Assembly (NCBI GenBank): GCA_934247225.1
Contig: CAKQJE010000014.1
Coordinates: 7,385 to 71,384, forward strand
DNA: 64,000 bases
From: an uncultured Clostridia bacterium
Lineage (GTDB): Bacteria > Bacillota > Clostridia > Christensenellales > Borkfalkiaceae
Direction: 5' to 3'
The first letter of the stretch is position 1. Every line of letters starts with the position of its first letter. Below are positions 1 through 8,696 of this stretch, in pieces. The position numbers and the translations under genes are program-made. The notes beneath the pieces were generated by a model. That model did not search any database. It had not been told where the DNA came from and worked only from the letters and a program-made list of their open reading frames with translations.

Positions 1-1
1 A

Positions 2-2116
2 AAAGGCTCGACGCTTTCTATGGGCGAACTTTTAAAGGTTGCGAGACTTTTAAAAAGCGGAAGAATACTTTATACGTCCGTCGGAGACTCAAAAGCCGAC
101 GCGCCGTATATAAAACAGGAAGTATCGGGCATTTATACCGATTTGTATCTCGAAAACGAAATCCGCGAAAAAATTCTCAGCGAAGACACGATGAGCGACA
201 ATGCGTCCGAAAGACTTTCGTCGCTCAGAAAGAGTATTAAGAGATTAAACGAACAGATAAGAGAAAAACTTCTTTCGTTTATCAGAAGCGGAAACAATAA
301 ATATTTGCAGGAAAATATCATAACCATGCGCGGCGACAGGTACGTTCTGCCCGTAAAAAGCGAGTACAGAGGACAAATCGGCGGGTTTATTCACGATCAG
401 TCGTCTACGGGTTCGACGGTTTTTATCGAACCGACCGCCGTTCTCGAACTTAACAATGCTTTGAAAACGGCCAATCTCGAAGAACAACTCGAAGTCGAAA
501 GAATTCTTTCCGAACTTTCGCAAAAAGTCGGTATGATCGCGGCGAGGCTCGAAACGAATATCGAAATTATCACCGACGTCGACGGATTTTATGCGAGAGC
601 GATTTACGCGTACAGAACGAAATCTCACCGCCCGAAATTCAATCGTTTCGGGAAAACGGTTATAATAAACGGCAGGCACCCGTTGATCGACGCGAAAAAA
701 GTCGTCCCGCTTAATCTTTCGTTTGGCGAAAAATACAATTATCTTCTGATAACGGGACCGAATACGGGCGGAAAAACGGTTACGTTAAAACTTACGGGAC
801 TTTTTGCGCTCATGACTATGAGCGGATTTTTCGTCACCGCTTCGGAGGGTACGGAAATTTCCTATTTCGATAACGTTTTCTGCGACGTCGGCGACGAGCA
901 GAGTATCGAACAAAATCTTTCGACCTTCTCGTCACATATAAGAAATATTATCGAAATAACGAGCAACGTCGACGATAAATCGCTCGTTTTAATCGACGAA
1001 ATCGGCGCAGGAACCGATCCCGAGGAAGGAAGTGCGATCGCTCGCGCAGTTATAGAAAAACTTCTCGATAAAGGCAGTTTCGGAATCGTTACGACGCACT
1101 ATTCGGCTTTAAAAGAATATGCTTATACGGACGAAAGAATTCTGAACGCTTCTATGGAATTCGATCCGGAAACATTCGCGCCGCTCTACAAAATCAATCT
1201 CGGAATCCCGGGGTCGTCCAACGCGATAGAAATTTCTTCTATGCTCGGGCTTGACAAAGGAATAATCGAAAGGGCGTTTTCCCTTCTGAAAGGCGAAAAA
1301 GTATCGTTCGAAAACGTTTTGAAAGAAGCCGAAAAATCCCGCAGAGAAGCCGAAGATATTAAAGACGAGCTTGCTAAAATCAAAGAAACGGAGAGTTTGA
1401 AACTTAAAGAAATCGAAACGGAAAGGGATAAGTTAAACTCCGAAAAAGAGAAGTTTTATCAGAAAGCCAAATCCGAAAGCAGACGGATAGTGAACGAAAA
1501 ACTCGAAGAAGCGGACGAAATTATCGACGAAATCAAAGTGCTTTTCGATAAAGCCGAGCTTGACAGCGGCGATCTCATAAAAGCGAGAACGCTCAGAAAC
1601 AAACTCGAAGACAAAAAGTATTCCCTTGAAGACGTCGAAGAAAAAATAGTAAATTACGCTCCCGTCGACCCGGAAAAGTTAAAGATAGGGGATAAGGTTT
1701 ACCATAAACCCACCGAATCGCTTTGCGAAGTAAGCTCCGTTTCCCCGAAGAAAAAGGAGTGCGAAGTGTTTATGGGATCGGTTCGTTTTAAAGCTAAAAT
1801 ATCCGATCTGTTCTTCGTTTCGCATAAAACCGCGCCGAAAACTTCGGTTGCTTTGAAGCGCGAAACGGTTAAACCGATAACGGAAATAAACGTTATCGGC
1901 GAAAACGTTATGGAAGCGTTGCCGGAAGTAGAACAATTTATCGATCAGGCAGTCTTAAACAATCTCGAAGAAGTCAAAATAATTCACGGCAAGGGGTTGA
2001 AAATCCTTTCCACCGCTATTCACGACGCGTTAAAACGAAATAAAAACGTAGAAAGTTATCGTTTCGGAAAATACGGCGAAGGCGAAAGGGGAGTTACTTT
2101 TGTCAAACTCAAATAA
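2..2116 (+). CDS. mutS2: Endonuclease MutS2, 5' end cut by window
   Basis: MutS2 is a MutS-like ATPase that binds branched DNA and collided ribosomes. The reading frame is open back to base 2 and the protein begins mid-domain (KGSTLSMGELLKVARLL), so about 80 N-terminal residues lie outside the window. Seen in order: core and lever regions, Walker A GPNTGGKT (near base 755), Walker B LVLIDEIGAGTDPEEGS, a coiled coil, a KOW-like segment, and a C-terminal Smr domain. The Smr motifs are unusual: the expected LDLRG reads INVIG, and HGKGTGALR reads HGKGLKILS. The ATPase motifs are intact. Identity is secure; nuclease competence of the Smr domain is doubtful. It ends about 60 bases before an independent promoter. 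Confidence 0.95.
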   Translation, partial: KGSTLSMGELLKVARLLKSGRILYTSVGDSKADAPYIKQEVSGIYTDLYLENEIREKILSEDTMSDNASERLSSLRKSIKRLNEQIREKLLSFIRSGNNKYLQENIITMRGDRYVLPVKSEYRGQIGGFIHDQSSTGSTVFIEPTAVLELNNALKTANLEEQLEVERILSELSQKVGMIAARLETNIEIITDVDGFYARAIYAYRTKSHRPKFNRFGKTVIINGRHPLIDAKKVVPLNLSFGEKYNYLLITGPNTGGKTVTLKLTGLFALMTMSGFFVTASEGTEISYFDNVFCDVGDEQSIEQNLSTFSSHIRNIIEITSNVDDKSLVLIDEIGAGTDPEEGSAIARAVIEKLLDKGSFGIVTTHYSALKEYAYTDERILNASMEFDPETFAPLYKINLGIPGSSNAIEISSMLGLDKGIIERAFSLLKGEKVSFENVLKEAEKSRREAEDIKDELAKIKETESLKLKEIETERDKLNSEKEKFYQKAKSESRRIVNEKLEEADEIIDEIKVLFDKAELDSGDLIKARTLRNKLEDKKYSLEDVEEKIVNYAPVDPEKLKIGDKVYHKPTESLCEVSSVSPKKKECEVFMGSVRFKAKISDLFFVSHKTAPKTSVALKRETVKPITEINVIGENVMEALPEVEQFIDQAVLNNLEEVKIIHGKGLKILSTAIHDALKRNKNVESYRFGKYGEGERGVTFVKLK

Positions 2117-2145
2117 TTGCTTTTTTTATGTATTAGTGATATAAT
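2117..2145 (+). promoter_or_regulatory. Sigma-A promoter, extended -10
   Basis: TTGCTT (2117-2122), 17-base spacer, TATAAT (2140-2145) preceded by TGA, an extended -10. It lies just after the mutS2 stop and would drive the small membrane protein, cysteine desulfurase and thiI. Confidence 0.6.
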
Positions 2146-2177
2146 ACGGTCTGACGAAATTTTATATCGGAGAATTT

Positions 2178-2723
2178 ATGAAAGAAATATTATACGAAGA
2201 ATCGGCAAATCCCGTAAACGTCAAATTTCAGAAAGTTATATATATAATTTATACCGTTCTTGTCTGGATTTTCGGCATTTTCGATGTGCTGACGTTGTTG
2301 TTTTATCCGACCGAATATTGGCTCGGAATGATTATCTCGCTTGTATTCTGTACGGGTTCCGCCGTCGGATTCTGGTTCTTGCGCAGAAAAATTTATTACT
2401 GCGTCGACCTTGTTTTCGTAACGGGGCAGACGAGAATAATTAAAGTTCTGCATTATAAAGTAAGAAGAAAAGTACTTGTTTATGATTACAACGACGTAAT
2501 TCAGGTCGGAAAAATAGGCAGCGAGTCGTTTGAAAAACTTTATTCTATGCCGAAACTCAAAAAGATTTACGGAACGCCTAACAGATATATTTCCGAAGGG
2601 TATTATGTTTACCTTTCGCAAGACGGCGTAAATTATCTCGTTATGCTCGAATGTAAAGAAGAATATCTTATCAACCTCGTTAATTTTACGGGAAGAAAAG
2701 TTATCGAAAAGGACTATAAGTAA
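2178..2723 (+). CDS. Conserved hypothetical membrane protein
   Basis: 181 residues, function not recognised. Two hydrophobic segments (about residues 20-45 and 50-70) form a membrane hairpin, followed by a basic stretch and a 100-residue soluble C-terminal part that looks like a PH-like beta domain (alternating hydrophobic strands such as VLVYDYNDVIQVGKIG); that fold is inference only. The start is supported by CGGAG eight bases upstream. Its stop overlaps the ATG of the cysteine desulfurase (TAATG at 2721-2725), so it is translationally coupled to nifS-thiI. The opposite strand carries a 210-codon open frame that is only a shadow. Confidence 0.75.
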   Translation: MKEILYEESANPVNVKFQKVIYIIYTVLVWIFGIFDVLTLLFYPTEYWLGMIISLVFCTGSAVGFWFLRRKIYYCVDLVFVTGQTRIIKVLHYKVRRKVLVYDYNDVIQVGKIGSESFEKLYSMPKLKKIYGTPNRYISEGYYVYLSQDGVNYLVMLECKEEYLINLVNFTGRKVIEKDYK

Positions 2724-3844
2724 TGATTTATCTCGATAATGCGGCGACGACAAAGCCCGATAAAGAAATACTCGAAAAAGCCGTTCGATACTATGACGAA
2801 AACTTTTACAATCCGTCGGCATTATATCGCGGAGGCTTGGATGTAAAAAAAGTAATTTCCGAGATAAAATCGGAAATTTTGAAAGGTTTTCCGTTTATGG
2901 AAGACGTTGTTTTTGTCTCTTGCGGAAGCGAAGCCGATAACACGGCGATCTTTTCTTTCGCAAGGCGCGGTAACGCTGTGACGACTTCGGGCGAGCATTC
3001 CGCCGTGTACGAAAGTTTTAACGAACTTAAAAAAAGAGGAGTCGAACCTCGCTATGCAAAACTTAACAAAGACGGAAGCGTAAACGTAGAAAATCTTCTT
3101 TCGCTTATTGACGAAAAAACTTCGTTTGTATCGGTTGTTCACGTTAACAACGAAACAGGCGCGATAAACGACGTAAATTATATCGCGGAAGAGGCGAAAA
3201 AGATAAATCCGTCTTTGGTTTTCCATTGCGACGGCGTTCAGGCTTACGGAAAAATTCCGTTTAAAGCTAACGGTAAGATCGATTTGTATTCTGTAAGCGC
3301 GCACAAGATAGGCGGACTTAAAGGAGTGGGAGCGCTTGTAAAAAAGAAAAACCTCGTTATGACTCCGCTTATATTCGGGGGCGGGCAGGAAAACGGCGAA
3401 AGAAGCGGAACCGAAAATGTTCTCGGAATCGTAGATTTCGGAATGGCGGCAAAAAAACACAACGACGAGATTTTGAAAAACTTTGAAAAAACACAGATGC
3501 TTAAAGGGATTTTTCTCGATAATCTCGATAAGCGGTTCGTTGAAGTTTTAAGCGGTGATAACGCTTCGCCGTATGTTATTTCGTTATCCGCAAAAGGTCT
3601 TCGCGGCGAAGTCATTATGCATATGCTCGAAGAATTCGGAATTATTATAGGTACGGGATCGGCTTGCTCTTCGAGGCAGCGCCACAGCAGAGTTTTGAAG
3701 AACTGCGGCTACGGAGCAAACGTTCTGGACGGAGCTTTAAGAATAAGTTTGTCCGACGAGACAACCGAAGATGAAATGCTTTTCGCTTGCGAAAAGCTTA
3801 ACGAGTGCGTAAAAAAATTAAAAGGCGTAATGGACAGAACATAA
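2723..3844 (+). CDS. nifS: Cysteine desulfurase (NifS/IscS family), ThiI partner
   Basis: PLP enzyme that removes sulfur from cysteine and holds it as a persulfide. 373 residues. The start MIYLDNAATT is typical of the family; the PLP lysine is K195 in SAHKIGG, and the persulfide cysteine is C315 in GTGSACSSR, on the mobile loop. It is followed 17 bases later by thiI; in B. subtilis an equivalent pair (nifZ-thiI) is dedicated to 4-thiouridine in tRNA, so this is inferred to be the sulfur donor to ThiI rather than a general Fe-S cluster enzyme (no iscU or sufU is adjacent). Translation is coupled to the upstream membrane protein by a TAATG overlap. Confidence 0.93.
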   Translation: MIYLDNAATTKPDKEILEKAVRYYDENFYNPSALYRGGLDVKKVISEIKSEILKGFPFMEDVVFVSCGSEADNTAIFSFARRGNAVTTSGEHSAVYESFNELKKRGVEPRYAKLNKDGSVNVENLLSLIDEKTSFVSVVHVNNETGAINDVNYIAEEAKKINPSLVFHCDGVQAYGKIPFKANGKIDLYSVSAHKIGGLKGVGALVKKKNLVMTPLIFGGGQENGERSGTENVLGIVDFGMAAKKHNDEILKNFEKTQMLKGIFLDNLDKRFVEVLSGDNASPYVISLSAKGLRGEVIMHMLEEFGIIIGTGSACSSRQRHSRVLKNCGYGANVLDGALRISLSDETTEDEMLFACEKLNECVKKLKGVMDRT

Positions 3845-3861
3845 AATACAGGATAAAAACA

Positions 3862-5019
3862 ATGAAAAAAGTAATTATTGTAAGAGTATGCGAAATATTC
3901 CTTAAAGGAAAAAACAGATTTTACTTTGTAAATCTTCTCGAATCTAATATTAAAAAAGCTCTTTCGGGCATAAAGTTCGAAATAGTCAAACTTCAAATGA
4001 GATACCTAATCGAGGATTTCGATGAAAGCGACTATGAGCTTATAATGTCAAAGCTTCTGAAAGTCAGCGGAATACATACGTTAAGCAGTGCGCTTTGCGT
4101 GGAAAGCGACGTCGACGAAATAGCGAAAGCCGCCGTTTTGGTTTGCGAAAGGCAAAAAGGATCGTTTAAAGTCGAAACGAACAGAGCGGATAAAACTTTC
4201 GCTATGCATTCCGTGGAACTTTCCGCCGAGATCGGAGGGAGAATTCTCGAACGCTTCAACAAGGATCTTTGGGTAGACGTAAAAAAACCGTCTTTCGTCG
4301 TTCATGTAGATATAAGAGAAAACGGCGAAACGCTTGTTTATTCTGGCGTAATCAAAGGCGTAGGCGGTATGCCCGTCGGCTCTTCCGGCAAGGGATTTTT
4401 AATGCTTTCAGGCGGAATAGACAGTCCTGTTGCGGGATATATGATGTGTAAAAGGGGAATGAAACTCGCGGCGGTGCATTTTCACAGTTATCCTTACACG
4501 GGCGAAGCTGCCAAGGAAAAGGTTATAACGCTCGGCAAAAAACTTTCGGAATATTCCTCCGGCATGACACTTTACGTCGTTAAATTTACTCATATTCAGG
4601 AAGAAATTCATAAAAAATGCTCGGAGGAATTTATGATAACGATGATGCGCAGATTTATGATGCGCATAACCGAACGCCTTGCCGAAATGCACGGCGGACA
4701 GGCTATCATAACGGGCGAAAGTTTAGGGCAGGTTGCAAGTCAGACGACGGAAAGCATAACTTCGTCCAATTCCGTTGTAACGATGCCCGTGTTCCGTCCG
4801 CTTATTGCATTCGATAAAATCGAAACCATAGAGATCGCAAATAAAATAGACACTTACGAAACGTCTATTTTACCTTACGAGGATTGTTGTACGGTTTTTC
4901 TTCCCAAATTCCCTGTTATAAAGCCGAGGATGGAGAAGGTTTTAAAAGAAGAGTCCAAACTCGACGTCGACGAGCTTGTCGAAAGCGCGCTTAATGATGT
5001 TGAAGTTATCGAACTTTAA
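3862..5019 (+). CDS. thiI: tRNA 4-thiouridine synthase ThiI
   Basis: Transfers sulfur to U8 of tRNA, and in some bacteria to the thiamine thiazole precursor. 385 residues with an N-terminal ferredoxin-like/THUMP region, then a PP-loop at residues 183-190 (SGGIDSPV), ending with PYEDCCTVFLPKFP. There is no C-terminal rhodanese domain, as in Bacillus ThiI, so sulfur transfer uses the internal cysteines and the neighbouring desulfurase. The start was set at ATG 3862, with AGGA eight bases upstream and the typical VIIVRVCEIFLKGKNR beginning; a longer frame starting at 3805 would overlap nifS by 40 bases without support. A probable terminator lies about 90 bases past the stop, inside the convergent PBP gene. 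Confidence 0.95.
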   Translation: MKKVIIVRVCEIFLKGKNRFYFVNLLESNIKKALSGIKFEIVKLQMRYLIEDFDESDYELIMSKLLKVSGIHTLSSALCVESDVDEIAKAAVLVCERQKGSFKVETNRADKTFAMHSVELSAEIGGRILERFNKDLWVDVKKPSFVVHVDIRENGETLVYSGVIKGVGGMPVGSSGKGFLMLSGGIDSPVAGYMMCKRGMKLAAVHFHSYPYTGEAAKEKVITLGKKLSEYSSGMTLYVVKFTHIQEEIHKKCSEEFMITMMRRFMMRITERLAEMHGGQAIITGESLGQVASQTTESITSSNSVVTMPVFRPLIAFDKIETIEIANKIDTYETSILPYEDCCTVFLPKFPVIKPRMEKVLKEESKLDVDELVESALNDVEVIEL

Positions 5020-5067
5020 ATCGTTCGGAAACTTATTCGGAAAAATTTTCAAAAAAATTCGCCGGGA

Positions 5068-7281
5068 TTATTCTTCCCACCAGGGAGAATCGGTAATCGT
5101 TTTATTTCTCCCGTCCGTTTTTACGGTCGGGAGTTTTATTTTTTCTCCCGAAATTTCCTTCCCGTTTTTATCGAGCTTAAACGGAGCGATATAAAAGACG
5201 TATTCCGTATCGGGGAGAGCGTTTTTAAAAGTGTAATTTGCCGATTTTTCGGATTTATACAATTCGTTTCCGTCATTGTCATAAACATAAAATCCTACGT
5301 TTTCGTCTGTTGATACGAATATTGAAATTTCGGTTTTATTACAGGTGATTTTATAATCTTTTATGATTGGATCGATTGTTTTTTCGGCAGCTTTTTCCGT
5401 AGGCTCGTTATCTCGGGCGAAATAAAAAGGGAGCGAGTTTTTATCTTCCTTTTCGGCAAGCAGAAGTTTCTGATCCGCTTCGTATTCGTCTTTCGAAAGA
5501 TACTTTATTTCAACCGACTCGGGAACCGTGAAATCTTTCGGGTGAGAATTCTCGTATAAATTCGCAAAAATATCCCTTACCATTGCCGCCGGGTAATTTC
5601 CGCCGGAAACGCTGTTATTCATAAGTTCGCCGTTTGCGTTTCCGAGACGGACGGCAACGATATGACTTGTGGTATATGCAATGCAATATGCGTCGATATT
5701 ACCTTTTTTACTGCCGTTTGTGCCTGTTTTTGCACATATTTCAAACGGAAAATTGAGTTTTTTAGCCGTACCGCTTTTAACGGATTCTTTTAAGATGTCG
5801 TTTATAAGAAATGCGGTGGAGTCCGAAAATATTTTTTCTCCCTTTTTATCGTTTTTCATATAAACGATTTTGTTTTTCGAATTGACGATTTTGTCGATAA
5901 TTCCGTATTCGGCGAAATTTCCCTCGTTTACAAACGGAGAATAGCAGGAAACGAGATTCGTTAAAGTTATTCCTCCCGAAAGGTTTCCGAGACTTACCGA
6001 TAAGTCGTCGTTTGAAAATTTCACGTTCATTCTTTTAGCGTATTCTTTTATTTTTTTCATACCCAAAGAATCGGCGAGTTTAACGGCCGGAACGTTATAA
6101 CTTTTCGAAAGGGCTTCTTTCGCGCTTACAAAGCCGTGAAATTTTCCGTCGGGATTTGTCGGCGAATAACCGCCGAAATTGATTTTTTCATCCTTTATTT
6201 TCGTTGCGACGGTAATGATTTTTTCCTCGATTGCAGGCGCGTAAACAAGCCACGGTTTAGCAGTCGACGCGGGGCATCGTTTTAAGTCGCCCGATGAAGA
6301 AGCGAATGACGTTATCCGACCTTTTTTTACGTCGACTATCATTGCCGTGTAATCGCAGGAAAGAGAGTAGTCTTTCGGCGAACTTATGAAAGATAATTGC
6401 TTTTCGTTTACAGACGAATAGATTTTATACCCGTTAAGATCTTCTTCTTTTTCAAAGCCGAGTTTTTCCATCGCTTCGTTTTTTATATAACTTACAAGTT
6501 CGTTGCGCGTGTCGTAATTTGTTTTAAAATTTACCGTAATATCTGCATTTTTCGATTTTTCGTATTCTTCGGCGGAGATTATGTTTTCGTCCGCCATAAT
6601 TTTTAAAATCAGGTCCTTTCTTTTTGATGAATTGTCGAAATTATCAACCGGATTATATTTCGTCGGCGATTTTATTATCCCTGCAAGGAGAGCCGATTCT
6701 TCGAGCGTAAGGTCTCCGACGTCTTTCTGAAAATATCTTTTCGCGGCTTCGCCTATACCTTTTATTCCTTTGCCGAAATATACGGAATTAAGATATAATT
6801 CCAGAATTTCGTCTTTTGAGTACTTTTTTTCGAGAATTTTGGTAAGCTTTATTTCTTTGAATTTTCTTTCTATCGTTTTGTCTCCCGTTAAAAAGGAGTT
6901 TTTAACGAGTTGTTGACTTATCGTCGACCCGCCTTGTTTAAGTTTTCCCGAAAAAACGTTCTTAACCGCCGCCCGAAGAATGCCGATATAATCGAGACCG
7001 TTATGCGAATAAAATCTTTTATCTTCCACGGCGACGAAAGCTTTTTTCGTTATCTCCGGAATTTTTTCGAGCCGAACATAATCGAAATCCGTTTTTTCTT
7101 CGATTTTGTTGTTTTCGGAATCGAAGATTTCGCATGCGGAAGTCTTTCTGACAAGTTTCGTTTCGTCGAATTCGGTGTTTTCGGTCACCGCAAAATACCA
7201 GACTGCCGCGCCTATGACGCAAAAGATGAACAATGCCGCAATCGCGGATATGATTTTTAAAAGTATTTTTACTGTTTTCAC
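5068..7281 (-). CDS. Class A penicillin-binding protein (transglycosylase/transpeptidase)
   Basis: Bifunctional peptidoglycan synthase, 737 residues. N-terminal membrane anchor (about 5-32), GT51 glycosyltransferase with E86-D87 in EDKRFYSHNG and the GGSTISQQ motif, then a transpeptidase domain with S339-T-A-K342, S393-Y-N395 and K517-T-G519. The last 100 residues look like a fibronectin-III-type beta domain (VGFYVYDNDGNELYKS). The start is GTG at 7281 with no Shine-Dalgarno; it lies five bases after a forespore-type -10 element (CATAATA). B. subtilis has forespore class A PBPs (PbpF, PbpG), so a sporulation role is plausible but inferred. Convergent with thiI, divergent from miaB. Confidence 0.93.
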   Translation of the reverse strand: MKTVKILLKIISAIAALFIFCVIGAAVWYFAVTENTEFDETKLVRKTSACEIFDSENNKIEEKTDFDYVRLEKIPEITKKAFVAVEDKRFYSHNGLDYIGILRAAVKNVFSGKLKQGGSTISQQLVKNSFLTGDKTIERKFKEIKLTKILEKKYSKDEILELYLNSVYFGKGIKGIGEAAKRYFQKDVGDLTLEESALLAGIIKSPTKYNPVDNFDNSSKRKDLILKIMADENIISAEEYEKSKNADITVNFKTNYDTRNELVSYIKNEAMEKLGFEKEEDLNGYKIYSSVNEKQLSFISSPKDYSLSCDYTAMIVDVKKGRITSFASSSGDLKRCPASTAKPWLVYAPAIEEKIITVATKIKDEKINFGGYSPTNPDGKFHGFVSAKEALSKSYNVPAVKLADSLGMKKIKEYAKRMNVKFSNDDLSVSLGNLSGGITLTNLVSCYSPFVNEGNFAEYGIIDKIVNSKNKIVYMKNDKKGEKIFSDSTAFLINDILKESVKSGTAKKLNFPFEICAKTGTNGSKKGNIDAYCIAYTTSHIVAVRLGNANGELMNNSVSGGNYPAAMVRDIFANLYENSHPKDFTVPESVEIKYLSKDEYEADQKLLLAEKEDKNSLPFYFARDNEPTEKAAEKTIDPIIKDYKITCNKTEISIFVSTDENVGFYVYDNDGNELYKSEKSANYTFKNALPDTEYVFYIAPFKLDKNGKEISGEKIKLPTVKTDGRNKTITDSPWWEE
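5108..5144 (+). terminator. Intrinsic terminator of thiI inside convergent PBP gene
   Basis: CTCCCG-T-CCGT, loop TTT, ACGG-T-CGGGAG (5108-5133) followed by TTTTATTTTTT. One T/T mismatch in a stem otherwise GC-rich. The T-tract is on the + strand, so it serves thiI although it lies within the 3' coding part of the PBP on the other strand. Confidence 0.75.
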
Positions 7282-7286
7282 ACTGT

Positions 7287-7315
7287 TATTATGTTTAATT
7301 ACGAGTTTAAAATAC
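7287..7315 (-). promoter_or_regulatory. Forespore-type (sigma-F/G) promoter for class A PBP
   Basis: On the minus strand: GTATT (7311-7315), 17-base spacer, CATAATA (7287-7293). It matches GHATR-N17-CATNHTA except for the last base of the -35. The GTG start is five bases downstream of the -10, implying a leaderless or nearly leaderless mRNA. Same spacing as the elements at 18840, 41585 and 43344. Confidence 0.5.
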
Positions 7316-7344
7316 TTGAAAAAAATTCGATTTTATTATATAAT
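7316..7344 (+). promoter_or_regulatory. Sigma-A promoter of miaB, leaderless
   Basis: TTGAAA (7316-7321), 17-base spacer, TATAAT (7339-7344). The predicted transcription start (about 7350-7351) is one or two bases before the ATG at 7352, and there is no Shine-Dalgarno sequence. Confidence 0.7.
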
Positions 7345-7351
7345 AATGTAT

Positions 7352-8680
7352 ATGAGCAAGAATTACATTATACATACGTACGGTTGTCAGATGAACGTAC
7401 ACGAATCGGAAAAAATCGCCGGGATTCTCGGCGGAATGGGTTATAGCGAATGTAAAAATCCCGAGGACGCGGACGTTATCGTTTTCAATACGTGTTGCGT
7501 CAGAGAAAACGCCGAACAGCACGCTTTCGGGAATATCGGGATGCTCAAAAAACTCAAAGCTAAAAAGCCGCATATGATTATCGCGGTGTGCGGCTGTATG
7601 ACTCAACAGGGCAATTTTTCCGAGAAACTTCTGAAATCGTACCCTTACGTCGATATGATTATCGGTACTTACAATATCGATAAATTCGGCGAACTTTTAC
7701 AAAAGAAAATAGATTCGAAAAAACGTCTTGTCGAAATTCTCGATAAAAACGGAGAAATAACAGAGGGGATAAAACCGCTCAGATCGAGTTTTCCGAACGC
7801 CTGGGTCAACATAATGTACGGGTGCAACAACTTCTGTTCTTACTGCGTTGTTCCTTACGTCCGCGGAAGAGAGAGGAGCAGAAAGATAGAAAACATAATC
7901 GAAGAGATAAAAGGTCTTTTGGAAAACGGTTATAAAGAAATAACTCTTCTCGGTCAGAACGTAAATTCTTACGGCAAAGATCTGAAAAGCGGCGAAGATT
8001 TCGCATATCTTCTCGATAAAATCGGCGAAATCGACGGTAAATTCAGATTGAGATTTATGTCTAATCACCCCAAGGATTTAACGGAAAAAGTGGTTCTTGC
8101 GATAAAAAACAATCGGCACGCGTGTAAAGCCGTTCATCTTCCCGTGCAGTCAGGGTCGAACAGAATTTTAAAGGAAATGAACAGGAGATACACAAGGGAA
8201 CAGTATCTCGGCGAAATAAAGACCATTCGCGAAATCATTCCCGATTGCGCCATAACCACGGATATTATCGTCGGGTTTCCGACCGAAACGGAAGAGGAGT
8301 TTCTCGATACGTTGAGTCTTGTGAACGAAGTCGGATTCGACGGGGCGTTTACTTTCGTGTATTCTCCGAGAGAGGGAACGAAAGCGGCGGCAATGGACGG
8401 ACAGATAGACGCCGGAACGAAAAAGGACAGAATTATGCGCCTTGTTGACGTTCAGAACGAGAGAAACAGAAAAGACTCTTTGTCTTACGTCGGTAAAACG
8501 GTCGAAATCCTGTTCGAAGATTTCGACGAAAAGAAAAAAGTATATATGGGCAGAGACGAAAGAGGAAGAATGGCGTACTGCGAATGGAATGAAAACATCG
8601 TCGGTAAATTTGCCGACGTCGAAATTACTTCCACGGGCGGAATGTCGCTTATAGGCAAAGTTATAAAAGTTTACGAATAA
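7352..8680 (+). CDS. miaB: tRNA-2-methylthio-N6-dimethylallyladenosine synthase MiaB
   Basis: Radical-SAM methylthiotransferase that adds methylthio to i6A37 of tRNA, after MiaA. 442 residues. The UPF0004 domain holds C12, C48 and C82 (auxiliary cluster), the radical-SAM cluster is C158/C162/C165 (GCNNFCSYC), and a C-terminal TRAM domain follows. The start MSKNYIIHTYGCQMN is typical; an in-frame ATG at 7346 is possible, but a frame from 7106 runs across the promoter and is rejected. No Shine-Dalgarno; predicted leaderless. It heads a miaB-mutS-mutL-miaA run, so both enzymes of ms2i6A synthesis bracket the mismatch-repair genes. Confidence 0.95.
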   Translation: MSKNYIIHTYGCQMNVHESEKIAGILGGMGYSECKNPEDADVIVFNTCCVRENAEQHAFGNIGMLKKLKAKKPHMIIAVCGCMTQQGNFSEKLLKSYPYVDMIIGTYNIDKFGELLQKKIDSKKRLVEILDKNGEITEGIKPLRSSFPNAWVNIMYGCNNFCSYCVVPYVRGRERSRKIENIIEEIKGLLENGYKEITLLGQNVNSYGKDLKSGEDFAYLLDKIGEIDGKFRLRFMSNHPKDLTEKVVLAIKNNRHACKAVHLPVQSGSNRILKEMNRRYTREQYLGEIKTIREIIPDCAITTDIIVGFPTETEEEFLDTLSLVNEVGFDGAFTFVYSPREGTKAAAMDGQIDAGTKKDRIMRLVDVQNERNRKDSLSYVGKTVEILFEDFDEKKKVYMGRDERGRMAYCEWNENIVGKFADVEITSTGGMSLIGKVIKVYE

Positions 8681-8696
8681 AACAAAAGAGGCGCGT

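Noticed and set aside
2190..2822. 210-codon open frame on the minus strand
   Set aside because: Lies opposite the small membrane protein and nifS, has no ribosome site and a composition typical of a shadow frame.
7106..7351. Upstream extension of miaB
   Set aside because: It would cross the divergent PBP start and the miaB promoter; MiaB homology begins at 7352.
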